Shown: positions 18,173 to 27,731 of the stretch, piece after piece
Numbering within the stretch: position 1 is the first letter of the stretch
How the letters are laid out: each line of letters begins with the position of its first letter
NCBI GenBank assembly: GCA_016933045.1
Contig: JAFGBR010000019.1
Location: forward strand, 1 to 64,000
From: Marinilabiliaceae bacterium
Lineage (GTDB): Bacteria > Bacteroidota > Bacteroidia > Bacteroidales > Marinilabiliaceae
Direction: 5' to 3'
Length of the DNA: 64,000 nucleotides
Notes under the pieces: generated by a model
Database searches by the model: none
The model's input: only the letters and a program-made list of their open reading frames with translations
What the model was told of the DNA's origin: nothing
Translations under genes and position numbers: made by a program

Positions 18173-19564
18173 ATGACTTTAATAAAATCTATATCAGGTA
18201 TTCGAGGTACAATTGGTGGCGAACCAGGTGACGGACTAAGTCCGTTGGATGTGGTTAAATTTACAGCTGCTTATGGTTATTGGTTAAAAAATCAATCGGG
18301 AAAAAATCGGTTGAAGGTGGTTGTTGGTCGCGATGCTCGTATTTCGGGTGATATGGTAAAAAATCTGGTGCTTGGAACCCTTCAGGGTTTGGGAATTGAT
18401 GTCGTTCATATTGGGTTGGCAACAACTCCAACTACCGAAATTGCTGTAACTGAAGAGAATGCTGATGGAGGTTTGATTTTAACGGCCAGTCATAATCCAA
18501 AACAATGGAACGCCTTAAAGCTGTTGAATGAGCGTGGTGAGTTCCTATCTGCAAAAGATGGTGAAGAGGTGTTGAAAATTGCCGATGACGAGTCTTTTGT
18601 GTTTGTTGGCGTTGATGATTTGGGACATGTTGTTGAAAAAACAGACTATAATGAAATTCATATTCAAAAGGTTTTGGATTTGAAACTTGTTGATGTTGAT
18701 GTAATTAGAAAAGCCAATTTTAAAGTTGCTATTGATTGTGTGAACTCTGTTGGTGGCATAGTTATTCCTCAATTATTAAAAGCTCTTGGCGTTGCTGAAG
18801 TTATTGAATTGTATACAACACCAAACGGGCAGTTTCCTCATAATCCGGAACCACTTCCTGAGCATTTGACTGAAATATCTGCTTTAATAAAAGATAAAAA
18901 GGCCGATGTTGGTTTTGTTGTTGACCCCGATGTTGATCGTTTGGCAATAATAAATGAAGATGGCACTATGTTTGGCGAAGAGTACACTTTAGTTGCTGTT
19001 GCCGATTATGTTTTGAACCACACAAAAGGAAATACTGTTTCCAATCTTTCATCTTCAAGGGCATTGGCCGATGTAACGGTTACGCATGGCGGAATCTATC
19101 AACCCGGAGCAGTGGGAGAGGTGAATGTGGTAACAAAAATGAAAGAGATTGGTGCTGTTATTGGAGGTGAAGGAAACGGAGGTGTTATTTATCCCGAATC
19201 GCATTACGGTCGTGATGCTTTGGTGGGTATTGGATTGTTCCTGACTCATCTGGCTAAAAAAGGTCAAAAATGTTCAGATTTGCGTAAGAGTTACCCATCA
19301 TACTTCATGTCGAAAAATAAAATTGAATTAACACCGTTAATTGATACAGATGCTATTTTAAAGACCATGAAAGAGAAGTATCAGCACGAGAAAGTGACCG
19401 ATATTGATGGTGTGAAAATTGACTTTGCTGAAAGTTGGGTGCATTTGCGCAAGTCGAATACAGAGCCAATTATTCGTATCTACTCCGAGGCGAAATCGCC
19501 TCAGCAGGCCGATCGGCTTGCAAAAGATATGATTGAGGTAATTAAAAAAATAGCTAATATTTAA
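18173..19564 (+). CDS. glmM: Phosphoglucosamine mutase
   Basis: A 463-residue alpha-D-phosphohexomutase that interconverts glucosamine-6-phosphate and glucosamine-1-phosphate for UDP-GlcNAc, peptidoglycan and LPS synthesis. The active-site loop GLILTASHNPKQWNALK carries the phosphorylated Ser at about residue 106. The metal loop is VDPDVDRLAI (around residue 245), the sugar-binding loop GEGNGGVIYPESHYGRDAL, and the phosphate-binding loop RKSNTEPIIRIYSE is near the C-terminus. Phosphomannomutase activity cannot be excluded from sequence alone. The adaptor gene follows after 10 bases in the same direction. Confidence 0.85.
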   Translation: MTLIKSISGIRGTIGGEPGDGLSPLDVVKFTAAYGYWLKNQSGKNRLKVVVGRDARISGDMVKNLVLGTLQGLGIDVVHIGLATTPTTEIAVTEENADGGLILTASHNPKQWNALKLLNERGEFLSAKDGEEVLKIADDESFVFVGVDDLGHVVEKTDYNEIHIQKVLDLKLVDVDVIRKANFKVAIDCVNSVGGIVIPQLLKALGVAEVIELYTTPNGQFPHNPEPLPEHLTEISALIKDKKADVGFVVDPDVDRLAIINEDGTMFGEEYTLVAVADYVLNHTKGNTVSNLSSSRALADVTVTHGGIYQPGAVGEVNVVTKMKEIGAVIGGEGNGGVIYPESHYGRDALVGIGLFLTHLAKKGQKCSDLRKSYPSYFMSKNKIELTPLIDTDAILKTMKEKYQHEKVTDIDGVKIDFAESWVHLRKSNTEPIIRIYSEAKSPQQADRLAKDMIEVIKKIANI

Positions 19565-19574
19565 TTATATAATA

Positions 19575-20993
19575 ATGCAGGTTTTCAAAAAGCGTTTGTT
19601 TCTTATTTTGGGTGGCTTTGTGGTATTGGTTGTAGGATTTGTTTATTTTGGAGGTGGTTCAAAAGAAAGTCAGCAAATAATCACCTACAAGGTAACAAAA
19701 GGTCAGTTTAAAGCACAAATTTATTCGACAGGTCAGTTGCAAGCTGAAAAATCAGTGCCAATTGATGTTCCGGGGGAGCTTTCAAGTCGAAACATGCGTA
19801 TTTACGAAATAAAGATTTCAAAGCTTATTGATGAAGGAACAGTTGTGGATAGTGGCGATTTTGTTGCCATGCTCGACCATAGTGGTGTAGAGGAGTTACT
19901 TGCTACAAATAAAGATGAATTGGAAACCAATCTTCGTAGTTTTGAAGATGCTAAAATTGATACCAATATAAACCTGAGTAATTTACGTGATGGATTATTG
20001 AATTCAAAGGTTGATGTTGAAGAGAAGCAACTTATTTTGGAACAGTCGCAATACGAATCTCCGGCTGTTGTTCGTCAGGCTAAATTAGATTTAGAAAGGG
20101 CAAAACGAAATTTGGAGCAGGAAGATCGTAATTACGAATTGAAACGTAGGCAGGAAGCTTTTAAAGTTCAGCGGGCTTATCAAGAGGTTTCGCGCCAACA
20201 AGAGAAAGTTGAGGAAATTGAGAAACTACTCGATAAAATGGAGGTTAGAGCTCCTCAGTCGGGCATGGTGATTTATGATACTGACCGTTTTGGAAATAAA
20301 ATTAAGGTAGGGTCTACGGTTTCAACCTGGCGACCTACTTTTGCTACACTTCCCGATTTAACATCGATGATATCAAAAACCTTTATTAATGAAATTGATA
20401 TTTCACGTGTAAAAGTAGGACAGATTGTTCAGGTGGGAATTGATGCTTTCCCTGATAAGGTATTTGATGGTATTGTTCGCGATGTTGCAAATATTGGGCA
20501 GGTTTTGCCGGGAGGCGATTCAAAGGTGTTCGAGGTAACCATAAAACTCAATGGTTCCGATCCGGAACTTAAACCGGCTATGACAACCAGTAATGCTATT
20601 ACTGTTGATGTTTTAGATACTGTTTTGTTTGTGCCTCTCGAAACGGTTCATCAGAACGATAGTTTGCAGTTTGTTTATGTAAAAGATGGTGGTAGTTTTT
20701 ATAAGCAAATTATTGATGCGGGCTCAATAAATGAGAATTACGTAGTTATTAACAAAGGGATAAGCGAGGGCGATGTATTGTTGCTATCGATGCCCGATAT
20801 AGAAGATGAGATGGATTTAAAAGGGATTGGAATTTATGAGATACAAAAACAACGTAAAGAACAGCTCGAAAAGGAGCAAAAAGAGAAACTAGATAAAGAT
20901 ACTATAGAGGTAGATAAAGATAAGCCTACTGAAGGTGATAAATCAGAGGAAGGTAAAAAAAGAAGAATGCCTGAAGGTGTATTAAAACAATAA
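19575..20993 (+). CDS. HlyD-family periplasmic adaptor (first copy)
   Basis: A 472-residue membrane-fusion protein. One N-terminal membrane anchor (about 7-25, LFLILGGFVVLVVGFVYF) is followed by a lipoyl-like half (about 50-95), a long helical hairpin (about 110-215, charged coiled coil with LDLERAKRNLEQEDRNYELKRR), a barrel domain (about 255-345), and a Lys/Glu/Asp-rich tail of about 50 residues. It connects an inner-membrane transporter to a TolC channel. It starts the order adaptor / MacB-like permease / TolC / second adaptor, 11 bases before the permease. The charged tail is unusual for the family and is absent from the second adaptor. Confidence 0.85.
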   Translation: MQVFKKRLFLILGGFVVLVVGFVYFGGGSKESQQIITYKVTKGQFKAQIYSTGQLQAEKSVPIDVPGELSSRNMRIYEIKISKLIDEGTVVDSGDFVAMLDHSGVEELLATNKDELETNLRSFEDAKIDTNINLSNLRDGLLNSKVDVEEKQLILEQSQYESPAVVRQAKLDLERAKRNLEQEDRNYELKRRQEAFKVQRAYQEVSRQQEKVEEIEKLLDKMEVRAPQSGMVIYDTDRFGNKIKVGSTVSTWRPTFATLPDLTSMISKTFINEIDISRVKVGQIVQVGIDAFPDKVFDGIVRDVANIGQVLPGGDSKVFEVTIKLNGSDPELKPAMTTSNAITVDVLDTVLFVPLETVHQNDSLQFVYVKDGGSFYKQIIDAGSINENYVVINKGISEGDVLLLSMPDIEDEMDLKGIGIYEIQKQRKEQLEKEQKEKLDKDTIEVDKDKPTEGDKSEEGKKRRMPEGVLKQ

Positions 20994-21004
20994 ATTATCA
21001 CAGA

Positions 21005-22393
21005 ATGACTGGAAAAATTAAATATCTGTTCCGACGATATGCTCACGATGTGGTAATTGCCGTAGAAGCTATACTGGCAAATAAGGTTAAGTCGCTTCTT
21101 ACAGCTTTGGGTATAATGTTTGGAGTAGCCGCTGTAATAAGTATGCTTGCTATTGGTAAGGGTGCTCAACAGGAGGTTTTAGAGCAAATTAAGCTGGTTG
21201 GGGTTAATAATATTATCGTAACCCCAACAGACATTTCTGTCTCAGAAGATGAAAGTGGAAATAATGCTGGTTCGGGAAGTGATAATTCTAATAAGCGTTT
21301 TTCTAAGGGTTTGACCATTTTAGATGCTGATGCAATTAAGGAAGTGTTACCGGTGGTATCTAAAATCAGTCCGGTTATTTCGTTTAATTATCCGGCTATT
21401 TTAAATGGTAAAAGTTATCCTGTTGTATTGGAAGGTGTTTCATCCGACTATTTTGATCTTTTAAATATCAACCTGATTCGGGGTGAAGTTTTTTCGGTGG
21501 AACAAAACGATTTGGGTTTGCCCGTTTGTATAATTGGCGATAACATTCGCGACCGTTTTTTCAATCAGGATGATCCCATTGGTAAGTACATTAAATGCGG
21601 TCAAAACTGGTTAAGGGTGATTGGCGTTATCGAAAAGCGCGATTTTACTTCAAGTGCTTCCGATGAGATGGGGATAAGTAGTAGTGATAACAAGATTTTT
21701 ATTCCTGTAAAAACCATCCTGATGAGGTTTAAAGATCGCGGGAAGATAAATGCAGAGTTGCTTGAACAGATGTCCCGTGGCGGACAGCGTTTTATGAGTT
21801 CGGGTTCGCAAGGTGAAGATGCTTCTTCGGCACGCGGAAAATTAAATAATCAGCTCGATAAGATTATTGTGCAGGTGAAGGAGACAGAGTATTTGAGTTC
21901 ATCTGCCGAAGTAATAAAAAGATTGTTATTAAGACGACATTCCGAAATTTATGATTTTGAAGTTACGGTGCCAGAATTACTACTTAAACAGCAACAAAAA
22001 ACCAACGATATTTTTAACATCGTACTTGGGGCAATTGCAAGTATTTCGCTTGTTGTTGGCGGCATCGGTATAATGAATATAATGCTGGCCTCGGTTTGGG
22101 AACGTATTCGAGAAATTGGCACCCGACAGGCAATAGGTGCATCGCGAAAAGATATTGTTGTTCAGTTTTTGGCCGAATCTACATTAATAAGTATCTCTGG
22201 TGGTATTATTGGAATTATTATGGGTGTTTTGCTTGCTCATTTAATCCATATAATGTCCGATATTAAAACCATTGTATCTCTTTTTTCAGTAATTGTAGCT
22301 TTTGGCGTTTCGGCCTCGGTGGGGGTTGTTTTTGGTTACATTCCTGCCAAACGAGCTGCTAATCAGGATCCTGTTGAATCATTAAGACATTAA
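21005..22393 (+). CDS. MacB-like ABC transporter permease
   Basis: A 462-residue permease of the FtsX/MacB type. The first membrane helix is at about 35-58 (LLTALGIMFGVAAVISMLAIG), followed by a periplasmic MacB-PCD domain (about 60-330, including GVSSDYFDLLNINLIRGE and VCIIGDNIRDRFF). A C-terminal FtsX domain with three helices carries the family motif IGIMNIMLASVWERIREIGTRQAIGAS. MacB itself has an N-terminal ATPase domain; this protein starts directly at the membrane part and no ABC ATPase gene lies in the cluster. It needs an ATPase encoded elsewhere to be an active pump. The neighbours supply adaptor and outer-membrane parts of a tripartite exporter. Confidence 0.88.
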   Translation: MTGKIKYLFRRYAHDVVIAVEAILANKVKSLLTALGIMFGVAAVISMLAIGKGAQQEVLEQIKLVGVNNIIVTPTDISVSEDESGNNAGSGSDNSNKRFSKGLTILDADAIKEVLPVVSKISPVISFNYPAILNGKSYPVVLEGVSSDYFDLLNINLIRGEVFSVEQNDLGLPVCIIGDNIRDRFFNQDDPIGKYIKCGQNWLRVIGVIEKRDFTSSASDEMGISSSDNKIFIPVKTILMRFKDRGKINAELLEQMSRGGQRFMSSGSQGEDASSARGKLNNQLDKIIVQVKETEYLSSSAEVIKRLLLRRHSEIYDFEVTVPELLLKQQQKTNDIFNIVLGAIASISLVVGGIGIMNIMLASVWERIREIGTRQAIGASRKDIVVQFLAESTLISISGGIIGIIMGVLLAHLIHIMSDIKTIVSLFSVIVAFGVSASVGVVFGYIPAKRAANQDPVESLRH

Positions 22394-22401
22394 ATACTAT
22401 T

Positions 22402-23895
22402 ATGGTTTTATTAAAAAGAATTTTTGTTGCAATATTATTATTTATTGGTATATCTATTTTTCTGATAGGACAAGAGAAAGAAGCACAGGTGCTGAATATG
22501 GATATGAAACAGGCTATTGCATTAGCACAGTCTCAATCTATTCGGAGTTTGATAAATAAGAATAATTTCTTAAGTGCATATTGGGCAAATAAAAGTTATA
22601 AGGGAAGCAAATTGCCGGGAATTGATTTAGATGTAAACCCTCTTTCATATAGTAATAATTATTTTTTTGATGAGAGTAATGAAGAGTTTAAATATAGACA
22701 AAGCTTAAATTCTACAGGCGAAATATCAATAAGTCAGAATTTAGTGCTTACCGGAGGTGTTTTAGGTATTGGTTCAAATCTTACCAGATATCAGTCGTTT
22801 GAAAAAAGAGGATGGGAAAGTTTTCAAACAAATCCTATTAATATGTTTTTGCGACAGCCTTTAAATGGATACAATACTTTTAGGTGGGATTCAAAAATTG
22901 AACCATTAAAATTTGAGATAGCCAAGCGTGAATTTATTCAATCTTTAGAGGATATTTCTGTAACTGCGATTCGTTATTTTTTTAATCAGGTATCTGACGA
23001 AATAAATTTAAAAATTGCTCAAACTAATTATAGTAATGCTGATACATTATATCGTATAGCAAAAGGTCGTTTTGAAATAGGAACAGTTACTCAGGATGAA
23101 ATGCTTGATCTTGAGTTAGGATTGTTAAATTCAAAAATAAACATCGTTAAAGCTGAACTGAATCTCAAGCAGTCTCAGATATTGCTTAATAGTTTTTTAG
23201 GTTTAGATGAAACGGTTGTAGTTAATTGTATTATTCCTGATGAAATACCAAATTTTGATATTGAGTTGGATAAAGTGTTAAACTTAGCATTAGAAAATAA
23301 TCCTGAGATATTAGAATTTGAGCGACAGCTTTTATCTGCTCAAAGAAATGTGGTATCAACAAAAGCAGGAAGTGGCTTGAAAGCACAATTAAATGCTTCT
23401 TATGGAATAAGTAATAGTGCTGATAATATTGCTGATGCTTATAAGCCGGAGTTTATGAAGGGTGAGTCTTTTGGACTATCTTTTACTATGCCAATACTTG
23501 ATTGGGGGGAGCGAAAAGGTCAAATACAGATGTCGAAAGCTGGACTTGCTGTTGTTGAGGCTCAGGTTCGACAAGCAAGGATTGATTTTAACCAGAATGT
23601 TTTTCAGCAGGTTGCCGAGTTTAATATGCAAGATGATCAGGTTGAAATTGCTGCAAAAGCAGATACAGTTTCTGCATTAGGTTATGATGTGACTAAACAA
23701 AGATTTTTAATCGGAAAAGTTGATGTGATAAAATTAAATGCTGCAAGAAACTCCGTTGATGCAGCAAAAAGAAACTATGTTGATGCTTTATGGCGTTACT
23801 GGGATTATTTTTACGCTATTCGTCAATTAACACTTTACGATTTTGAAAGAAATCAGTCTTTAATGAAAGAACTCGACTACTTACTCGAAAAATGA
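22402..23895 (+). CDS. TolC-family outer-membrane efflux protein
   Basis: A 497-residue exit duct. A signal segment (MVLLKRIFVAILLFIGISIFLIG-Q) precedes two outer-membrane efflux repeats (about 35-240 and 285-485) rich in long helices with Ala, Asn and Gln. Typical features are MDMKQAIALAQSQS near the N-terminus and its counterpart LDKVLNLALENNPEILEFERQLL in the second repeat, plus FTMPILDWGERKGQIQ. The gene lies between the permease and the second adaptor and overlaps the latter by 4 bases (ATGA), showing translational coupling. Confidence 0.9.
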   Translation: MVLLKRIFVAILLFIGISIFLIGQEKEAQVLNMDMKQAIALAQSQSIRSLINKNNFLSAYWANKSYKGSKLPGIDLDVNPLSYSNNYFFDESNEEFKYRQSLNSTGEISISQNLVLTGGVLGIGSNLTRYQSFEKRGWESFQTNPINMFLRQPLNGYNTFRWDSKIEPLKFEIAKREFIQSLEDISVTAIRYFFNQVSDEINLKIAQTNYSNADTLYRIAKGRFEIGTVTQDEMLDLELGLLNSKINIVKAELNLKQSQILLNSFLGLDETVVVNCIIPDEIPNFDIELDKVLNLALENNPEILEFERQLLSAQRNVVSTKAGSGLKAQLNASYGISNSADNIADAYKPEFMKGESFGLSFTMPILDWGERKGQIQMSKAGLAVVEAQVRQARIDFNQNVFQQVAEFNMQDDQVEIAAKADTVSALGYDVTKQRFLIGKVDVIKLNAARNSVDAAKRNYVDALWRYWDYFYAIRQLTLYDFERNQSLMKELDYLLEK

Positions 23896-25157
23896 TGTTT
23901 ACAAAACTAAATAAAAAAGTCCTGTGGATAATAGGGGCAGCTTGTGTTGTCCTGTTTGTTTTAATGTATTTACTTCCCACAACTATCGAAGAAGGTGGTG
24001 ATGTTGTTGAATGTGAACAAGGGTTGTTTGAAACAACCGTAACCACTATTGGCCAAATTGAGGCTACCGAAACCATCGATATTACTATTCCTGATGCACT
24101 TCGCGATCGAAGAACCCGAATATGGGGAATAAAAATTGTTGATATGGTAGCCGAAGGTACGAAGGTGAAGAAAGGTGATTTTGTTGCATCACTCGATCCT
24201 ACCGAGGTTGATAGTGAACTTAAAAGTGTTCTGGAGCAGTTGGATCAGTTACAAAATTCTTTTGAATCAGCATGTCTTGATAGTAGTTTACGATTATCGG
24301 GCTACCGCGATGTCATATTAAGTGCAAAAGATCAACTTGCCGATAAGGAAATCAAAGTTGAACAAAGCAAATACGAATCGAAAGCTTATCAGCGACAAGC
24401 TCAAATTGAATATGAGAAAGCGTTGCGTGAAGTTGGTAAAAAAGAAAGAGATTTGACTAGGCAGAGGATAAGACTTGAAGTTGGTATTAGGCGTATTGAG
24501 GATGATATTAAGTTTAGAAATGAGCGGTTGAATAAACTTAAAGAGTTGAAAGATGGATTAAAAATATTTGCACCTTCAGATGGGATGGTGATTTATGGTA
24601 AAAATCTATGGGAGGGTGGTCGTAAATTTAAAATTGGCGATGAAGTAAATCGTTATAACCCCAATGTGGCTTCACTTCCTAATTTGAAAAGTTTAGTCTC
24701 TCAATCTTTTGTTCAGGAGGTAGATATTAAGCATGTGAAAGTTGGACAGAAAGTGAAAATTAAAGTTGATGCTTTTCCTGAGGTTTTATTTACAGGAAAG
24801 GTATTGAAAATGGCAAATATTGGTCAGAAAATTCCTGGTAAACAGATGAATGGTTTTAGTGTTACTATTGAACTTGACCCTTTTAATGAAGATCTGTTCC
24901 CCGGAATGACATCTAATAATAGTATTATTACAGGTTCGTGGGTAGATGCTTTATATATTCCCCGTGAAGCATTATTTGGAAATGATTCTTTGAAATTTGT
25001 TTATCAAAAAAGAGGTTTCTCTATTACTAAACAAATAGTTGTTACTGGAGGTGAAAATGAAACTTATTTTCGTATAGTTAAAGGATTAAACAAAGGGGAT
25101 CGGTTATTACTCAATAAGCCAGCTGATATTTCTGATATTGAAACAAATGAGTTGTAA
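23892..25157 (+). CDS. HlyD-family periplasmic adaptor (second copy)
   Basis: A 421-residue membrane-fusion protein paralogous to the one at 19575. The membrane anchor is at about 10-27 (VLWIIGAACVVLFVLMYLL); then come a lipoyl half (VAEGTKVKKGDFVASLDPTEV), a coiled-coil hairpin (about 100-215) and a barrel domain with VDIKHVKVGQKVKIKVDAFPEVLFTGKV, which parallels INEIDISRVKVGQIVQVGIDAFPDKVFDGIV in the first copy. It shares its start with the TolC stop (ATGA). Two adaptors for one permease suggest a mixed adaptor ring or two alternating pumps. Confidence 0.87.
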   Translation: MMFTKLNKKVLWIIGAACVVLFVLMYLLPTTIEEGGDVVECEQGLFETTVTTIGQIEATETIDITIPDALRDRRTRIWGIKIVDMVAEGTKVKKGDFVASLDPTEVDSELKSVLEQLDQLQNSFESACLDSSLRLSGYRDVILSAKDQLADKEIKVEQSKYESKAYQRQAQIEYEKALREVGKKERDLTRQRIRLEVGIRRIEDDIKFRNERLNKLKELKDGLKIFAPSDGMVIYGKNLWEGGRKFKIGDEVNRYNPNVASLPNLKSLVSQSFVQEVDIKHVKVGQKVKIKVDAFPEVLFTGKVLKMANIGQKIPGKQMNGFSVTIELDPFNEDLFPGMTSNNSIITGSWVDALYIPREALFGNDSLKFVYQKRGFSITKQIVVTGGENETYFRIVKGLNKGDRLLLNKPADISDIETNEL

Positions 25158-25268
25158 TTTTATAACGTGGATGTGTAGTGTTTTTATTGTATTATGTTGA
25201 TTAAACATTAATTAACCTTTTTTCAACTAAAGAGAATATTTTATCTGGACGATCTTTTTTATATTTAC

Positions 25269-25320
25269 GACACAAAAAATTGACTTACTGAAAGTAAGGT
25301 TTTTTTTGTGTCTTTTTTTT
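25269..25320 (+). terminator. Terminator after efflux operon
   Basis: GACACAAAAAA at 25269-25279 pairs with TTTTTTGTGTC ending at 25312 around a nested CTTAC-TGAAA-GTAAG hairpin, followed by an eight-T run. It is placed 110 bases after the second adaptor and before mdh. Confidence 0.7.
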
Positions 25321-25374
25321 ATATTGATTTAGATGATAGCTATATAACAAATTATAATCTTAAATTTTTTTCTT

Positions 25375-26307
25375 ATGAAAGTGACTGTTGTTGGAGCTGG
25401 GAATGTTGGTGCTACATGTGCTGATGTTTTAGCGTATCGTGAAATCGCAAATGAAGTAATTTTAGTTGATATTAAAGAAGGTATTGCCGAAGGAAAAGCA
25501 TTGGATATTTTTCAAAAAGCACCCATTACTCTTTACGACACAAAAACTACTGGTGTAAATAATGACTATTCTGCAACTAAAGATTCAGATGTTGTTGTAA
25601 TTACTTCAGGATTGCCACGCAAACCCGGTATGAGTCGTGACGATTTGATTGAGACAAATGCTGGTATTGTAAAAATGGTTACTGAAAATGTTATAAAATA
25701 TTCTCCAGATGCTATTATTATTGTGGTTAGTAACCCGCTAGATGTTATGACTTATCAAGCTCATATTACTGCTAATAAATCGAGAAATAAAGTAATGGGT
25801 ATGGCAGGGGTGTTAGATACTGCTCGTTATAGAGCATTCCTGGCAGAAGAACTTGGCGTGTCTGTTAAAGATATTCAGGCCATGTTATTAGGTGGGCATG
25901 GCGATACTATGGTTCCACTACCACGTTATACTACAGTAGGAGGTATACCGGTAACTGAACTAATCGATGCTGAAAAATTAGATACTATTATTGATCGTAC
26001 AAAGTTTGGTGGTGGTGAATTAGTGAAATTAATGGGTACTTCGGCTTGGTATGCTCCGGGTGCTGCGGCTGCTCAAATGGTTGAATCAATTGTTAGAGAT
26101 CAGAAAAGAGTATTTCCGGTTTGTATTAAACTTGAAGGTGAATATGGTATTGACGATTGCTACCTGGGTGTTCCTGTTATTTTAGGTAAAAATGGGGTTG
26201 AAAAAGTTATCGAACTTAAATTGAACGATGATGAAATGGCTTTGATGCAAACAAGCCGTAAACATGTTAAAGAGGTTATGGATGTGTTAGATAACTTGAG
26301 GAAATAA
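25375..26307 (+). CDS. mdh: Malate dehydrogenase
   Basis: A 310-residue NAD-dependent enzyme of the LDH-like MDH class, catalysing malate to oxaloacetate in the TCA cycle. The Rossmann motif is GAGNVGATCA (7-16), with Asp 32 for NAD. The substrate arginines are R82 and R88 in LPRKPGMSRDDL; R151 follows in DTARYRAF; the catalytic His is about residue 175 in LLGGHGDTMV. An Arg at the specificity position (82) favours malate over lactate. It is a monocistronic gene between two terminators. Confidence 0.95.
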   Translation: MKVTVVGAGNVGATCADVLAYREIANEVILVDIKEGIAEGKALDIFQKAPITLYDTKTTGVNNDYSATKDSDVVVITSGLPRKPGMSRDDLIETNAGIVKMVTENVIKYSPDAIIIVVSNPLDVMTYQAHITANKSRNKVMGMAGVLDTARYRAFLAEELGVSVKDIQAMLLGGHGDTMVPLPRYTTVGGIPVTELIDAEKLDTIIDRTKFGGGELVKLMGTSAWYAPGAAAAQMVESIVRDQKRVFPVCIKLEGEYGIDDCYLGVPVILGKNGVEKVIELKLNDDEMALMQTSRKHVKEVMDVLDNLRK

Positions 26308-26325
26308 TCAAACTTTACATATTAA

Positions 26326-26362
26326 TAAAAAATGCTGCTCATGTTTTGAGTGGCATTTTTTA
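26326..26362 (+). terminator. Terminator after mdh
   Basis: AAAAAATGC at about 26327-26335 pairs with GGCATTTTTT (26352-26361) around an inner GCTC / GAGT pairing, followed by TATTAAT. It lies 20 bases past the mdh stop and may also serve the opposite TonB gene. Confidence 0.65.
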
Positions 26363-26443
26363 TTAATAAAATTAATGTATTAATAGTTGTTAAAAAAAAT
26401 GAAATCTCATTTAAAGAGCTTATCTAAATTTAGGAAGTCACTT

Positions 26444-27331
26444 TTAATTGAGAACGAAATGATAGGTAATAGTACCCTTTTGAACAGAAGGGGCATCCGG
26501 ATCTGCATTGAATTTTGCTTTTAAGGCTGCGGCTTTGGCCTGTTGCCATAATACTGAGTTTTGTGTTGTTGTACCTTTTAAGATGGGTGTCGCATTGACG
26601 ACATTACCATTATTATCAACACTAATTTCTATTACAACAATACCTTCCTCTTGAATAGTGTAGGCTGGTTTGGGTAGTGAGCCTCGTAACGATCGTCCTG
26701 ATAGGCTATACCCATTTCCGGTTGTTCCTTGTCCCGAACCTGTTCTGTTTCTCGAATTCGGATCGCCGGTAACATACCCTTGATTGCCTGTTCCTTTTGT
26801 TTCACCTTCTGATGTAGACCCCGATCCTGTATTGCTTCCAAAAGCATTTTTAACCCGGTTTTGAGCTTCGGCTTTTTGTCGGGCAAGTTCTTCTTGTCGT
26901 TTTTTTTCAGCCTCTTGTGCTTCTCTAACTTTTCGTGCCTCTTCGTCCCGTTGTTTTTTTGCCTCAATTTCCTGCTGTCTTTTTTTCTCGTTTTCGGCTT
27001 TAACTTGTGCCTCTTTTTTCTTTCTGGCCTTTAATGCAGCCGCTTCTTCAAAATCCTGAGTGTTAACATCTTCGTTATTGCTTTTCGAAGTTGCAGATTC
27101 TGATTTAGGAGGTGGGGGAGGCGTTTGTTCTGCTTGTGAAACATTTTGGGCAGCCGATTGACGAGGTTCTGTTAAGCCCATGCCGGTTTGACTATCGCCA
27201 AAGTTTACCAATAATCCCTCTTCTTCTTCAGGAATGGATTGCATACCAAACACAATTAAAAGAATAAGAATAATAGCATGGTAAACAATAGTACCAACTA
27301 CACCTTGTTTTTTATAATCCTTCTCCTTCAT
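26444..27331 (-). CDS. TonB-family energy transducer, TolA-like
   Basis: A 295-residue envelope-spanning protein: cytoplasmic N-terminus, one membrane anchor (about 10-30, VVGTIVYHAIILILLIVFGM), a Pro-containing linker with QTPPPPPK, a long Lys/Glu/Ala/Arg coiled coil (about 95-165) as in TolA, a Gly/Ser/Thr linker, and a C-terminal TonB domain (about 215-295, PKPAYTIQEEGIVVIEISVDNNGNV...AKFN). It transmits proton-motive force from ExbB/ExbD to outer-membrane receptors. It is the last gene of the exbB-exbD-tonB operon, 1 base after exbD. The coiled coil leaves a Tol-type function possible. Confidence 0.85.
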   Translation of the reverse strand: MKEKDYKKQGVVGTIVYHAIILILLIVFGMQSIPEEEEGLLVNFGDSQTGMGLTEPRQSAAQNVSQAEQTPPPPPKSESATSKSNNEDVNTQDFEEAAALKARKKKEAQVKAENEKKRQQEIEAKKQRDEEARKVREAQEAEKKRQEELARQKAEAQNRVKNAFGSNTGSGSTSEGETKGTGNQGYVTGDPNSRNRTGSGQGTTGNGYSLSGRSLRGSLPKPAYTIQEEGIVVIEISVDNNGNVVNATPILKGTTTQNSVLWQQAKAAALKAKFNADPDAPSVQKGTITYHFVLN

Positions 27332-27332
27332 T

Positions 27333-27722
27333 TTATGGTCGGGTGGCCAATATAAGTTTGTACTTATTTCGTTTTGCTATGTTCATTACTTTTACAACCT
27401 CTTTCATAGGTACTGTTTCATCAACGTGCAATGATATGTAAATGTCGGGGTTTTGACCGAGTTTTTGTTGTAATAATGTTTCAATTTCATTAAACCTCAC
27501 TCGTTTCGATTCGACGTAATATCTTAAATCCTTTGTAATAGAAACGGTTGTTAATGGTTTTGCAGCAGTTTGGGTTTTACTTTGAGGTAAAAGTAATTTA
27601 ATTGCTTGTGGGTGCACCAAAGTAGATGTAAGCATGAAAAATATCAGTAACAGAAAAACTAAGTCTGTCATTGACGACATGCTGAATGTTGCACTTATTT
27701 TATTTCTCGAGCGTAATGCCAT
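27333..27722 (-). CDS. exbD: ExbD/TolR biopolymer transport protein
   Basis: A 129-residue protein with one N-terminal membrane helix (about 14-36) that carries the proton-conducting Asp in SMTDLVFLLLIFFMLTSTL (about residue 19), then a periplasmic domain ending in VMNIAKRNKYKLILAT. It works with the ExbB-like protein 9 bases upstream and the TonB-like protein downstream. ExbD versus TolR cannot be settled from sequence. Confidence 0.9.
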   Translation of the reverse strand: MALRSRNKISATFSMSSMTDLVFLLLIFFMLTSTLVHPQAIKLLLPQSKTQTAAKPLTTVSITKDLRYYVESKRVRFNEIETLLQQKLGQNPDIYISLHVDETVPMKEVVKVMNIAKRNKYKLILATRP

Positions 27723-27731
27723 ATTTATGTG

